From Candidatus Latescibacterota bacterium (GTDB lineage Bacteria; Latescibacterota; UBA2968; GCA-2709665): 32,874 nt of DNA. Shown piece by piece: positions 15,889 to 23,360 of this stretch; the stretch's first letter is position 1; every line of letters begins with the position of its first letter. The stretch is from the NCBI GenBank assembly GCA_012270675.1, contig JAAXHW010000031.1, positions 1 through 32,874 on the forward strand, read 5' to 3'. The translations under genes were made by a program, and so were the position numbers. Under the pieces are notes generated by a model, which was given only the letters and a program-made list of their open reading frames with translations, had not been told where the DNA came from and did not search any database.

Positions 15889-16947
15889 ATGCCCCATGCC
15901 TACCTTTGCACCGCGCCAGGCCGGGCGGGCATCATCGGCAACCCGACCGATATGTACGGCGGGAGCGTGATCTCCTGTTCCACCCTCGAACGAGCGGCCG
16001 TGTTGATCGAACCCGCAGACGGCCTCAGCTTCGAGGTGGCCGGCCTGCGCCACAGGGTGGAAAAACCGGATGACCTGAGGCTCGACGGCGGCTATCCGGA
16101 CGTGGCCAAAGCCGTGATCGATTTCCTCGACCTCGCCGACGCCCGGTTTTCCCTCCGGTGGGCGTGCAGCGTGCCTTTCGCCGCCGGCCTCTCCAGTTCG
16201 GCGGCCATGATCGTGGCCATCCTGAACGCCGTCCTCGCCTATCTGGGACGGTCTGAGAACCCCTTTTACCGGGCAGAAATGGCCCGACACATCGAACTGC
16301 ATTACATCGTCCTCTGCGGCTATCAGGACGCCTACATGTGCACCTTTGGCGGGCTCAACTACATGGACTTCCGCCAAAAACAGTTCTACCGGGCCTTTGG
16401 AGACGAGCCCTATGCCACCCTGGAACCGCTTGCATCCCATATCGATGACTTCCCCTTCCTGCTGGGACACACCGGAATACAGCGAAGCTCGGGAACAGTG
16501 CACCGCCCCATCCGGGAGCGCTGGCTGGAGCGGGACCGGGAAGTGGTGCGAGGCTACCTCCGGATTGCCCACCTGGCCCGTATGGGCAAACGCGCCCTCC
16601 TCTCCGGAGACTGGGAACGGCTTGGAGAACTGATGGTCGAAAACCACGACATCCAGCGCAACCTGGGGGGCTCCGGCCCCGAAAACGACCGGTTGATCAG
16701 TGCCGCCCTGGAGGCCGGCGCCCTCGGCGCAAAGCTGGCCGGAGGCGGGGGCGGAGGCACCATTGTCGCCCTGGCCCCGGACCCCGAGCCTGTTGTGGAG
16801 GCGCTGGTGGACGCCGGCGCCAGCCGCATTCTCTATCCCAAACCCACACCGGGCGTTACCGTGACGCCCCTTAAAACCGAAGCGGACTGGAAGGCCGCCG
16901 AGCGGGAATTTGCCCACCGGGCACAGGCAGAAGACTTCCACGCATAA
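15889..16947 (+). CDS. GHMP-family sugar kinase, glucuronokinase-like
   Basis: 352 residues from ATG 15889, two bases after the galU stop, with GAGGGAG at 15874-15880. The frame extends back into galU but that part is a shadow. GHMP motifs: C-T-A-P-G-R-A-G-I-I-G-N-P-T-D near the N-terminus, the phosphate loop P-F-A-A-G-L-S-S-S-A-A-M, and the C-terminal A-G-G-G-G-G-G-T. The N-terminal G-N-P-T-D-M-Y-G-G resembles plant glucuronokinase (G-N-P-S-D-x-Y) more than galactokinase (G-E-H-T-D). Such enzymes phosphorylate a sugar at C1. Seen: the motifs and the coupling. Inferred: sugar 1-phosphate production for the adjacent GalU-type enzyme. The substrate is uncertain. Confidence 0.85.
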   Translation: MPHAYLCTAPGRAGIIGNPTDMYGGSVISCSTLERAAVLIEPADGLSFEVAGLRHRVEKPDDLRLDGGYPDVAKAVIDFLDLADARFSLRWACSVPFAAGLSSSAAMIVAILNAVLAYLGRSENPFYRAEMARHIELHYIVLCGYQDAYMCTFGGLNYMDFRQKQFYRAFGDEPYATLEPLASHIDDFPFLLGHTGIQRSSGTVHRPIRERWLERDREVVRGYLRIAHLARMGKRALLSGDWERLGELMVENHDIQRNLGGSGPENDRLISAALEAGALGAKLAGGGGGGTIVALAPDPEPVVEALVDAGASRILYPKPTPGVTVTPLKTEADWKAAEREFAHRAQAEDFHA

Positions 16948-17020
16948 TACCCCCGACCTCCTCCGGCACGGGAGAGAAAAGCGGTAAACCCGATCACCGA
17001 CAAACCCTGTGGAGGCACCT

Positions 17021-17797
17021 ATGGACCTGCATCTCAAAGACAAAATCGCCCTCATCACCGGCGGCAGCCGGGGCATCGGCCGGGCTACTGCCCTCGAATT
17101 CGCATCGGAAGGATGCAAGATCGGCATCTGCGCCCGGGGGCAGGAAGGCCTGGACAGGACGCTTGAGGAGATCCGCGCCCGGGGCGTGGAGGCCTTCGGC
17201 ACGGCCGCAGACGTGGCCCGGAGAAACGAGGCCGACCGCTTCGTCAACGAAGCGGTCGAGGCCCTGGGCGGCATCGACATCCTGGTCAACAACGTGGGGG
17301 GTTCGTCCGGCAGGGTATTCGAGGAATCCTCCGATGAGGACTGGGAGAGGACCTTCGACCTCAACCTCTTTCACGCCGTGCGGTCCACCCGGGCGGCCCT
17401 CCCCCACTTCCGGAAGCGGGGCGGCGGCAGCGTCGTCACCATCGCCTCCATCTCCGGCTGGAAGCCGGCGCCTGTGGGCGCCCAGTACGGCTGCACCAAG
17501 GCTGCCGAAATCTTCCTCTCTGGCGCACTCGCCTGGGAACTGGCCTCCGACAATATCCGGATCAACACCGTCTCCCCCGGTTCGCTCTACTTCCCGGGTG
17601 GAGGCTGGGAGCGGTTCAAGAATGAAACCCCCGAAAAATTTGAAACCTTCGAAAACCGGGAGTTCCCGTCCAGGCGCCTCGGCACCGACCAGGAGGTTGC
17701 GGATGTCGTCGTCTTTCTCTGCTCGGAGCGGGCGAACTGGATCAACGGGGCCAACATCCCCGTAGACGGCGCACAGGGCCGCCCCACTGCGTTTTAA
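17021..17797 (+). CDS. Short-chain dehydrogenase/reductase (SDR)
   Basis: 258 residues from ATG 17021, with GGAGG at 17011-17015 (five-base spacing). A GTG at 17009 overlaps that site and was rejected. Classical SDR features: cofactor motif T13-G-G-S-R-G-I-G20, the N-N-V-G-G structural motif, the active-site Ser in T-I-A-S-I-S-G and the Y-G-C-T-K (YxxxK) pair, then a P-G-S turn and a C-terminal N-I-P-V-D-G-A. It is an NAD(P)-dependent oxidoreductase of a small alcohol or ketone. The substrate is unknown, but the neighbouring sugar enzymes suggest carbohydrate metabolism. It is convergent with the minus-strand isomerase, with a 17-base gap containing a short direct repeat (CTTCTCAG twice). Confidence 0.92.
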   Translation: MDLHLKDKIALITGGSRGIGRATALEFASEGCKIGICARGQEGLDRTLEEIRARGVEAFGTAADVARRNEADRFVNEAVEALGGIDILVNNVGGSSGRVFEESSDEDWERTFDLNLFHAVRSTRAALPHFRKRGGGSVVTIASISGWKPAPVGAQYGCTKAAEIFLSGALAWELASDNIRINTVSPGSLYFPGGGWERFKNETPEKFETFENREFPSRRLGTDQEVADVVVFLCSERANWINGANIPVDGAQGRPTAF

Positions 17798-17814
17798 AAC
17801 AGCTTCTCAGCTTC

Positions 17815-18615
17815 TCAGTTCAACCCCGTCAGAATTCCCTTCACATACCCCAGCGCAAAGGCGATATCCCGGTCCACCTCTGCGGGTTCTTTCCCGCCCA
17901 CGCACTCCACGTACAGGGGCCCGTCGAACCCGCCGCTGACCAGTCCGGACAGTACCGCGTGGAAATCGACCCATCCGTCTCCCGGCGTCACCATCACATC
18001 CGCCTTGCCCTCTGCCACCACGCAGTCCTTGATAATCCCTGTAGAAACCGTCGGCGCCACCTTCGCCACATCGGCCTCGGGCCGCCGCTCTCCCAGCGTA
18101 TAATAGATGATATTTCCCGGGTCGAAACAGATCGCAAACGCCGGGTGGTTCACCTTTTCGTTGGCCGCAATCAGGTCTTCGGCCGTCAGGCTGATCCCTC
18201 CATGCGGCTTCATCGTAAGGTGCACCCCCGCCTGTTCCGCGTGGGGCGCGGCCCTCCGCATCAACTCGAAATAATCCTCGTAATGCGCCTCATGGTTCGT
18301 CCCACAGTCCAGCAGCCAGGTCGTGCCCAGCGCAGCGGCTTGGTCGATCAGCCGCTTGTAGTCCTCCACCGCCGCGTCCAGCCCCAGGTCGAGTTTTGTG
18401 CCCCCGATCAGCATCGAAGGCGCCACGCCCGCATCGTCCGCGGCCTTCCGCACCGCGGCCACCTCCTCCGGCGTGCTCTCCGGCCGCACCGGCACCTGTC
18501 CCTCATTGGCAAACACCGCCACATCGGTATATCCCGCAGCAGCGATCCGTTCGTAGGCTTCTGCATAGGGGAGGCCGCCGTAAGGCCGTGTCGTACATCC
18601 GATTGTCAGCTCCAT
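17815..18615 (-). CDS. Sugar phosphate isomerase/epimerase-like TIM barrel
   Basis: 266 residues from the ATG at 18615, preceded by AAGGAGA. The in-frame extension to 18837 runs into the upstream channel gene and was rejected. The product starts M-E-L-T-I-G-C-T-T-R-P-Y, then shows the xylose-isomerase-like/AP-endonuclease-2 barrel pattern: L-D-C-G-T-N-H around the middle, H-L-T-M-K-P-H-G-G, F-D-P-G-N and Y-V-E-C-V-G-G. The first metal ligand, usually Glu (as in V-E-x-H), is replaced by Lys in M-K-P-H-G-G. I have the impression that this is shared by a subfamily rather than a lesion here. It probably isomerises a sugar or cyclitol in the cytoplasm; the substrate is unknown. It lies 31 bases downstream of the K+ channel gene on the same strand. 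Confidence 0.85.
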   Translation of the reverse strand: MELTIGCTTRPYGGLPYAEAYERIAAAGYTDVAVFANEGQVPVRPESTPEEVAAVRKAADDAGVAPSMLIGGTKLDLGLDAAVEDYKRLIDQAAALGTTWLLDCGTNHEAHYEDYFELMRRAAPHAEQAGVHLTMKPHGGISLTAEDLIAANEKVNHPAFAICFDPGNIIYYTLGERRPEADVAKVAPTVSTGIIKDCVVAEGKADVMVTPGDGWVDFHAVLSGLVSGGFDGPLYVECVGGKEPAEVDRDIAFALGYVKGILTGLN

Positions 18616-18646
18616 CGTACGCTCTCCTTCTGAGATTCTTCCTGCG

Positions 18647-19465
18647 TTACCCCTCTTTCGAAGGCGTGTGAATATCCTTTCCGCAGTGTGGGCAGAGCAC
18701 CTGCCCTTCCTTCCTCCTTTCAATCTCCTCTGCAAAGCCGGACCCGAGGATGCCGGCCGGCAGGGCAAACATGCCGATTCCCAGCAGGGCGATAATCGCA
18801 CCCAAAACCTTTCCCAGCGGCGTAACAGGATAGACATCCCCGTAGCCCACCGTCGTGAGGGTCACAATGCCCCACCACATCGCCCCGGGGATGCTTGGGA
18901 ACGCCTCGCGCTGCACCTCGTGCTCTGCAAAATACATCAGACTCGAAGCGATCACCAGCATAATCAGCAACACAAACATCGTCACATAAAGCTCGCTGCT
19001 CTTATCCTTGAGCACACTCCCCAGCGTCTGCATCGACTTCGAATACCGCGCCAGTTTAAACAGCCGAAGCAGCCGCATCAACCGCATGGCGCGGAGCACC
19101 CGTAAATCGACTGAAATCACCATCGGCAGGTAAAAAGGCAGGATTGCGATCAAATCCACAAGCGCCATGGGAGTGAACGCATACTTAATCTGCCCTGTAA
19201 CAGGACGGCTGTACCTTGGATCGGCGGTAGAGGTCCACAGACGCAGCAGGTATTCAACCGTAAACACGGAAACGGAAAAGACCTCGCAAACCTCGAAAAA
19301 ATTGGCATACCTCGCGGCAAGGCTCGGCACCGTCTCCAAAACAACCATCACCACGTTCAGGACAATCAAAACCATAATAAAAGAATCGACCAGCCTGCTG
19401 GTGCGGTCGTCGGCCGATGCCTTCTCCAGGATTTCGTAGGTGCGGGTCTTCTGTCGAGACAGCAT
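18647..19465 (-). CDS. Voltage-gated potassium channel
   Basis: 272 residues from the ATG at 19465. The frame extends to 19561, but that part overlaps the divergent antiporter promoter and is not channel-like. Six membrane helices: S1 near F-I-M-V-L-I-V-L-N-V-V-M-V-V, S2, S3 (L-V-D-L-I-A-I-L-P-F-Y-L), an S4 voltage sensor with regularly spaced arginines (R-V-L-R-A-M-R-L-M-R-L-L-R), S5, a pore helix with selectivity filter T-T-V-G-Y-G-D, and S6. The short cytoplasmic C-terminus holds a single C-P-H-C knuckle and no RCK or cyclic-nucleotide domain. It is a K+-selective inner-membrane channel of the bacterial Kv type. The ribosome-binding site (AAGGGATGG) is weak. Confidence 0.93.
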   Translation of the reverse strand: MLSRQKTRTYEILEKASADDRTSRLVDSFIMVLIVLNVVMVVLETVPSLAARYANFFEVCEVFSVSVFTVEYLLRLWTSTADPRYSRPVTGQIKYAFTPMALVDLIAILPFYLPMVISVDLRVLRAMRLMRLLRLFKLARYSKSMQTLGSVLKDKSSELYVTMFVLLIMLVIASSLMYFAEHEVQREAFPSIPGAMWWGIVTLTTVGYGDVYPVTPLGKVLGAIIALLGIGMFALPAGILGSGFAEEIERRKEGQVLCPHCGKDIHTPSKEG

Positions 19466-19505
19466 CGTGGACCATCCCTTCGTTTCATTCGTGAACAAAT
19501 GTATG

Positions 19506-19534
19506 TTGACAATCGCCCACACACACCCTATACT
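19506..19534 (+). promoter_or_regulatory. Sigma-70 promoter for the NhaC-type antiporter
   Basis: A perfect TTGACA (19506-19511), 17 bases and TATACT (19529-19534). Transcription near 19541 would begin downstream of the in-frame ATG at 19499, arguing against that ATG as the start. Confidence 0.75.
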
Positions 19535-19579
19535 TGCTCCCTCACCGCGAAAAATCGACACAAAGAGGGGCCATCAACC

Positions 19580-21577
19580 CTGTCTGAAGCAACCCCACAT
19601 CCGCCTCCCCGGGCCAAAAGGCGCACGCTCCTGCGCGTGCTACTCGCCCTCCTGCTGTCGGCTGCGGTCGCCCTCTCGCTGCCCCGCAACCGGGACGGTG
19701 TCATCCGCCAGCAGGTCATCCACAACGTTCCCGGACTGGCCGCAGACCTGGGCGACGGCCCCTGGGTGCTCTCAGAGACGGACGACCCGGCCTGCCGGGC
19801 GGGGTTTGCCGAAGCCCGGGCGCGGCGAACCACGCCCATCGGCAACAGTCTTCCCATCGCGTATACCTGCCGAAAAGACGCGGACGGGGTGCTCCTTCGC
19901 GCAACAGTCGACACCGGAACCGGAAAACGCACCCGTAGCGCCGCCCTCAGAGAAATCGACGGCTGGAGCCTCTTCCCTCCTCTCGCGGCCATCCTGGTCG
20001 CCGTGCTGAGCAGGCGGCTCATCCTGGGCCTTTCCCTGGCCATCCTGACGGGCGGCCTGCTTGCCACCCCCGGCGCCCTGCCCGTCCACCAGGTGGCCTG
20101 GGAAGCCTTCAGGCGCGCCGCTGTGGACTACGTGTGGACCCCGCTGGAGGGTTCCTTCCAGCTCTACATCCTCGCCTTCACCGCGGCCCTCATCGGCATG
20201 GTGCGGGTCACCTCCCTCACAGGCGGCAACCTGGGCATCGCCAGCCTGTTGGCCTCCCGGGCCGAAGGCGCCAGGTCGACCCGCGTCGCCGCCTTCCTCA
20301 TGGGTCTGGCCATCTTCTTCGACGACTATGCCAACACCATCGTTGTGGGCACCACCATGCGCCCCATCGCCGACCGGTTCCGGGTGTCGCGCGAAAAGCT
20401 GGCCTACCTGGTCGACTCCACCGCCGCTCCCATCGCCGGCGTGGCCGTCATCAGCACCTGGATCGGCTACGAAGTCGGCCTCTTCGACGACCTGATGCGC
20501 GGCCTCCACACGGGCATCTCGGGCTACCAGCTCTTCTTCAGCGCCCTCCCCGTCCGCTTCTACTGCCTCCTCACCCTGGTCTTTGTGGTCGCCTCTGCCT
20601 GGTTCCAGCGGGACTACGGCCCCATGCTCCGCGCCGAGCGCCGCGCACAGGCCACCGGCCAGGTTCTCCGCCCGGGCGCGGCCCCCATGACGGGACGCAG
20701 ATTTGAAGAGATCGGTCCGGCGGAGGGTATTGTGCCGGCGTGGTGGACCGCAGCCCTTCCCGTGATCACGGTGATCGCAGCGGTGATCTCAGGCATGGCC
20801 ATCCACACACTGGACCATCCGGCCGTCAGTGAAATCCGCCTCCGGGAATCGATCTTCAGCACCGCCTACTGGACCGCCTGCTTCTCTCACGCCGACAGCG
20901 ACGGGATCGCCAGGGTGCTCTTTCTCTCCTCCATGCTCGGCTCAGCCCTCGCCATCCTCATCGCCCTCACACGCCGCAACCGGCACACGGGCGCACCTGC
21001 CATCCGGCCCCTGGAAGCCCTCAGCACCTACGTGCGGGGCATCATCGGCGTGTACTACGCCATCGCCATCCTCATCCTCGCCTGGGCCATCAAAGCGGTC
21101 TGTACGGACGCCGGCACCCCGGTCTACCTCACGGTCGCCCTCTCTCCCCTGGTCTCGCCCGGCCTGCTGCCCATCCTCATCTTCGGTCTCGCCTCTCTGG
21201 TCGCCTTCTCCATCGGCACCTCCTGGGCCACCATGGGCATCCTGATTCCCACCCTTGTCCCGTTAGCCCATGCAATGGGCGGCATGCCCCTCACCGTTCT
21301 GGCAGCCGCAGCCGTACTCGACGGCGCCATCTTCGGCGACCACTGCTCCCCCATCAGCGACACCACCGTCATGTCCAGCATTGCCTCCTCCTGCGACCAC
21401 ATCGACCACGTCAAGACCCAGATTCCCTATGCGCTCACCACCATGGGCGTTGCAGCCACAATCGGCTACCTCGGAACGTCTCTGCTCTACCCCTGGTGGA
21501 TCGGTCTGGGCCTGGGCCTGGCCGCGGTCCTGGGCATCCTCTTCACCCTGGGGAAAAACCCCGACCTGCCGGCCTGA
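19580..21577 (+). CDS. NhaC-type Na+/H+ antiporter family protein with N-terminal extracytoplasmic insert
   Basis: About 665 residues. The start is uncertain: ATG 19499 lies upstream of the promoter, no ATG, GTG or TTG follows in frame until GTG 19637, and that GTG would cut off the arginine cluster (R-A-K-R-R) before the first helix. CTG 19580 has GAGGGG at 19565-19570 with good spacing and is my preferred start. An N-terminal helix is followed by about 100 polar residues, then an NhaC/NhaC-like transporter core of many helices with motifs F-F-D-D-Y-A-N-T, D-S-T-A-A-P-I-A-G, T-S-W-A-T-M-G and G-D-H-C-S-P-I-S-D-T-T. The family exchanges cations or metabolites against H+ or Na+ at the inner membrane; the substrate here is not decidable. 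It is divergent from the K+ channel. Confidence 0.88.
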   Translation: MSEATPHPPPRAKRRTLLRVLLALLLSAAVALSLPRNRDGVIRQQVIHNVPGLAADLGDGPWVLSETDDPACRAGFAEARARRTTPIGNSLPIAYTCRKDADGVLLRATVDTGTGKRTRSAALREIDGWSLFPPLAAILVAVLSRRLILGLSLAILTGGLLATPGALPVHQVAWEAFRRAAVDYVWTPLEGSFQLYILAFTAALIGMVRVTSLTGGNLGIASLLASRAEGARSTRVAAFLMGLAIFFDDYANTIVVGTTMRPIADRFRVSREKLAYLVDSTAAPIAGVAVISTWIGYEVGLFDDLMRGLHTGISGYQLFFSALPVRFYCLLTLVFVVASAWFQRDYGPMLRAERRAQATGQVLRPGAAPMTGRRFEEIGPAEGIVPAWWTAALPVITVIAAVISGMAIHTLDHPAVSEIRLRESIFSTAYWTACFSHADSDGIARVLFLSSMLGSALAILIALTRRNRHTGAPAIRPLEALSTYVRGIIGVYYAIAILILAWAIKAVCTDAGTPVYLTVALSPLVSPGLLPILIFGLASLVAFSIGTSWATMGILIPTLVPLAHAMGGMPLTVLAAAAVLDGAIFGDHCSPISDTTVMSSIASSCDHIDHVKTQIPYALTTMGVAATIGYLGTSLLYPWWIGLGLGLAAVLGILFTLGKNPDLPA

Positions 21578-21585
21578 CCCTCTAC

Positions 21586-21623
21586 AAAAAACCGGCGACA
21601 GCCGCTCAGACTGTCGCCGGTTT
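21586..21623. terminator. Bidirectional terminator between antiporter and isomerase
   Basis: AAACCGGCGACAG (21589-21601) pairs perfectly with CTGTCGCCGGTTT (21611-21623) around a nine-base loop. On the minus strand it is followed by six T residues (A-run 21586-21591 on plus), giving a strong terminator for the minus operon. The plus-strand T-run is only three bases, so it is weaker for the antiporter gene. Confidence 0.88.
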
Positions 21624-22399
21624 CAGGCAATCCCCGAAATAGCGCTCACAATCTCCCGGCTCCGTTTCAGGGCCTCAAGGGGGTCTGGCAGCTCGGCACT
21701 CAATTCGAGGCTGACGGCCCCCTTGTAGCCGATGTCAGCCAGGGCGGCGAATGTACGGTACAAAACCTTCTCGGTCAGCATGCCGTCCATCAGCGCCAGG
21801 TGCTGGTCGTTTCGGCCGTCGTTGTCATCCAGATGAACGTAGCCCAGGCTCGGTCCGGCCTGCGCAATCGTATCGGCGGGGTCTTCCCCGGACATCTGCG
21901 CGTGGCCGATATCGAACAGAAGGTACAGGTTGGGATGGCCGATCTCCCTCAGAAAATCGAGCGTTGCCGAGGCCGTGGGCAGGGCACGGTTGGGAAAGTG
22001 CTCGACACAGAGCTTGAGCCCCAGGTCCGACGCCCGGTCCCCGGCAGCGGCAAGCGACCGGGCGTAGCGTAAAAGGGCCTCCCGGCTCCCGTCCACCCCG
22101 GGCAGCACGTAGGCCGCCGCAGCGTCCAGGTCCGCGCCGTACGCCAGAACCTTCCGGGTATGCGCCAGGGCATCAGAGACCGCATCCGTATCCGGGCTGT
22201 CCAGGGCAGTGCCTTCCGGAACGCCGACCGATGCGGCCACGCAGGAGACGCTCAGGCCGCGTGCCTGGATTCCGGCGCGTGCGTCCCGGGAGGAAAACGC
22301 GTAGGGGCGAACGTCAATCCACCGGAAGCCCGCATCAGCGACCCGGTCTAAAACCTTATCCTCCGGACCGGAGAGCGCCCAGATACAGCAGGAAAGCAT
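21623..22399 (-). CDS. Sugar phosphate isomerase/epimerase (xylose-isomerase-like TIM barrel)
   Basis: 258 residues. The pattern matches the xylose-isomerase-like/AP-endonuclease-2 barrel with a complete metal site: E133 in C-V-E-H-F-P-N, D163 and H166 in F-D-I-G-H, H189 in Y-V-H-L-D-D-N and E232 in S-L-E-L-S. These cytoplasmic enzymes isomerise or epimerise keto-sugars or cyclitols, so unlike the related gene at 17815 this copy keeps the canonical Glu. Its ATG overlaps the stop of the upstream amidohydrolase in TAATG, a signature of translational coupling. The shared terminator lies at its 3' end. The reaction probably belongs to the same pathway as the amidohydrolase, but the substrate is unknown. 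Confidence 0.87.
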   Translation of the reverse strand: MLSCCIWALSGPEDKVLDRVADAGFRWIDVRPYAFSSRDARAGIQARGLSVSCVAASVGVPEGTALDSPDTDAVSDALAHTRKVLAYGADLDAAAAYVLPGVDGSREALLRYARSLAAAGDRASDLGLKLCVEHFPNRALPTASATLDFLREIGHPNLYLLFDIGHAQMSGEDPADTIAQAGPSLGYVHLDDNDGRNDQHLALMDGMLTEKVLYRTFAALADIGYKGAVSLELSAELPDPLEALKRSREIVSAISGIA

Positions 22400-23262
22400 T
22401 ACCCATCTTCCCCCAGCAGCTTCAACGCGTTCTGATAGGTAATCTTGTCAAACGCCTCCCCGGGCAGATCGAGGCCCTGGATGAAGTCCATCAGCCGCGT
22501 ATCGAAGTAGTCTCGCCCGAAAATCAGCTTATCCTGAAACTCGATCAAAAAGCCCCTGCCAAACTCCGGGTCCCGACTGATTGCCCCCAGCGCCGACCCG
22601 GCGGAGAGATCGGCGAACAGATTGTCATATTGCCGCAGCATCTCCGGAACCCTGCCCCCCGGCAGCACCGGCCCGGTGGGATAGGATTCTTTGTCGAACT
22701 TGTCATCCCCCGAAATATGCGCCCAGAACCCCGGCGCGTGTCCGATAAACGCCGTCTCCGGGCAGGCCGTGATCGCCCGCTCAAACGCCTCGATACTCCC
22801 TCCGTACCAGTAGTTGGGGCGCGGATAGTCGCCTCCTCCGTGATCGAGCGGATAGTCCAGGTGAATCGTAATCGGCAGCCCCATCTCCCCGCATGCGTGG
22901 TAGAGCCGGATCGCATCCGGATCGTCGAACAGCACCCGCACTTTCATCTCACTGGCCACCCGCACCCCGTGGATCTCCACCGCCGCCTTCAGCCGATCAA
23001 TCGCATCGGGCCGCTTGGGATGAGGGAAATACCCCAGTACGAACCGGTCGGGCGCTTCCCGGCCCACCTGCAGCACATCCTCCAGGGGAATGCCCAGCCC
23101 CCCCGGCGGCAGCACCCTGTGGTAAGAGGGGCTGTACTCGTCTTCCGGCACCTCCCAGGTAAACAGCCACATCTGGTCGATCCCCTGCTCGTCCATATTC
23201 TTCAAAATCCTCGCAGCATCGTACCCGTGCCAGTTCGGATGGTTGTGCGCGTCAATCAGCAT
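22399..23262 (-). CDS. Amidohydrolase-2 family metal-dependent hydrolase
   Basis: 287 residues from the ATG at 23262, with GGAGAGG upstream. The frame is open to 23847, but the extra 195 residues are low-complexity, lie antisense-like within the radical SAM gene and precede the family's start, so they were discarded. The protein begins M-L-I-D-A-H6-N-H8, the first metal-binding HxH of amidohydrolase-2 proteins. Further features are I-T-I-H-L-D-Y in mid-barrel, F-I-G-H-A-P-G and L-I-F-G-R-D-Y-F-D near the end, the last supplying the conserved Asp. Relatives hydrolyse lactones or decarboxylate aromatic acids. The substrate is unknown. It is coupled to the downstream isomerase by a one-base overlap. 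Confidence 0.87.
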   Translation of the reverse strand: MLIDAHNHPNWHGYDAARILKNMDEQGIDQMWLFTWEVPEDEYSPSYHRVLPPGGLGIPLEDVLQVGREAPDRFVLGYFPHPKRPDAIDRLKAAVEIHGVRVASEMKVRVLFDDPDAIRLYHACGEMGLPITIHLDYPLDHGGGDYPRPNYWYGGSIEAFERAITACPETAFIGHAPGFWAHISGDDKFDKESYPTGPVLPGGRVPEMLRQYDNLFADLSAGSALGAISRDPEFGRGFLIEFQDKLIFGRDYFDTRLMDFIQGLDLPGEAFDKITYQNALKLLGEDG

Positions 23263-23298
23263 AGCCCTCTCCGCTGCTTGAGAAGCGGTTATAACACG

Positions 23299-23337
23299 AT
23301 CATGAGTCCGGTGCTTAAGACACACCGAACTCATGAT
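23299..23337. repeat. 15-bp inverted repeat between radical SAM and amidohydrolase genes
   Basis: The left arm 23299-23313 (ATCATGAGTCCGGTG) and the reverse complement of 23323-23337 match at 14 of 15 positions, with a nine-base spacer. There is no T-run on either side, so it is not a standard terminator. It could be an RNA-processing or attenuating hairpin within the operon, or a dyad operator. Confidence 0.7.
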
Positions 23338-23360
23338 TTCACGCCCCGCGCCGATTTCTC

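Noticed and set aside
15841-17364. Minus-strand ORF of 507 codons
   Set aside because: Antisense to the GHMP kinase and SDR genes, with no recognisable domain.
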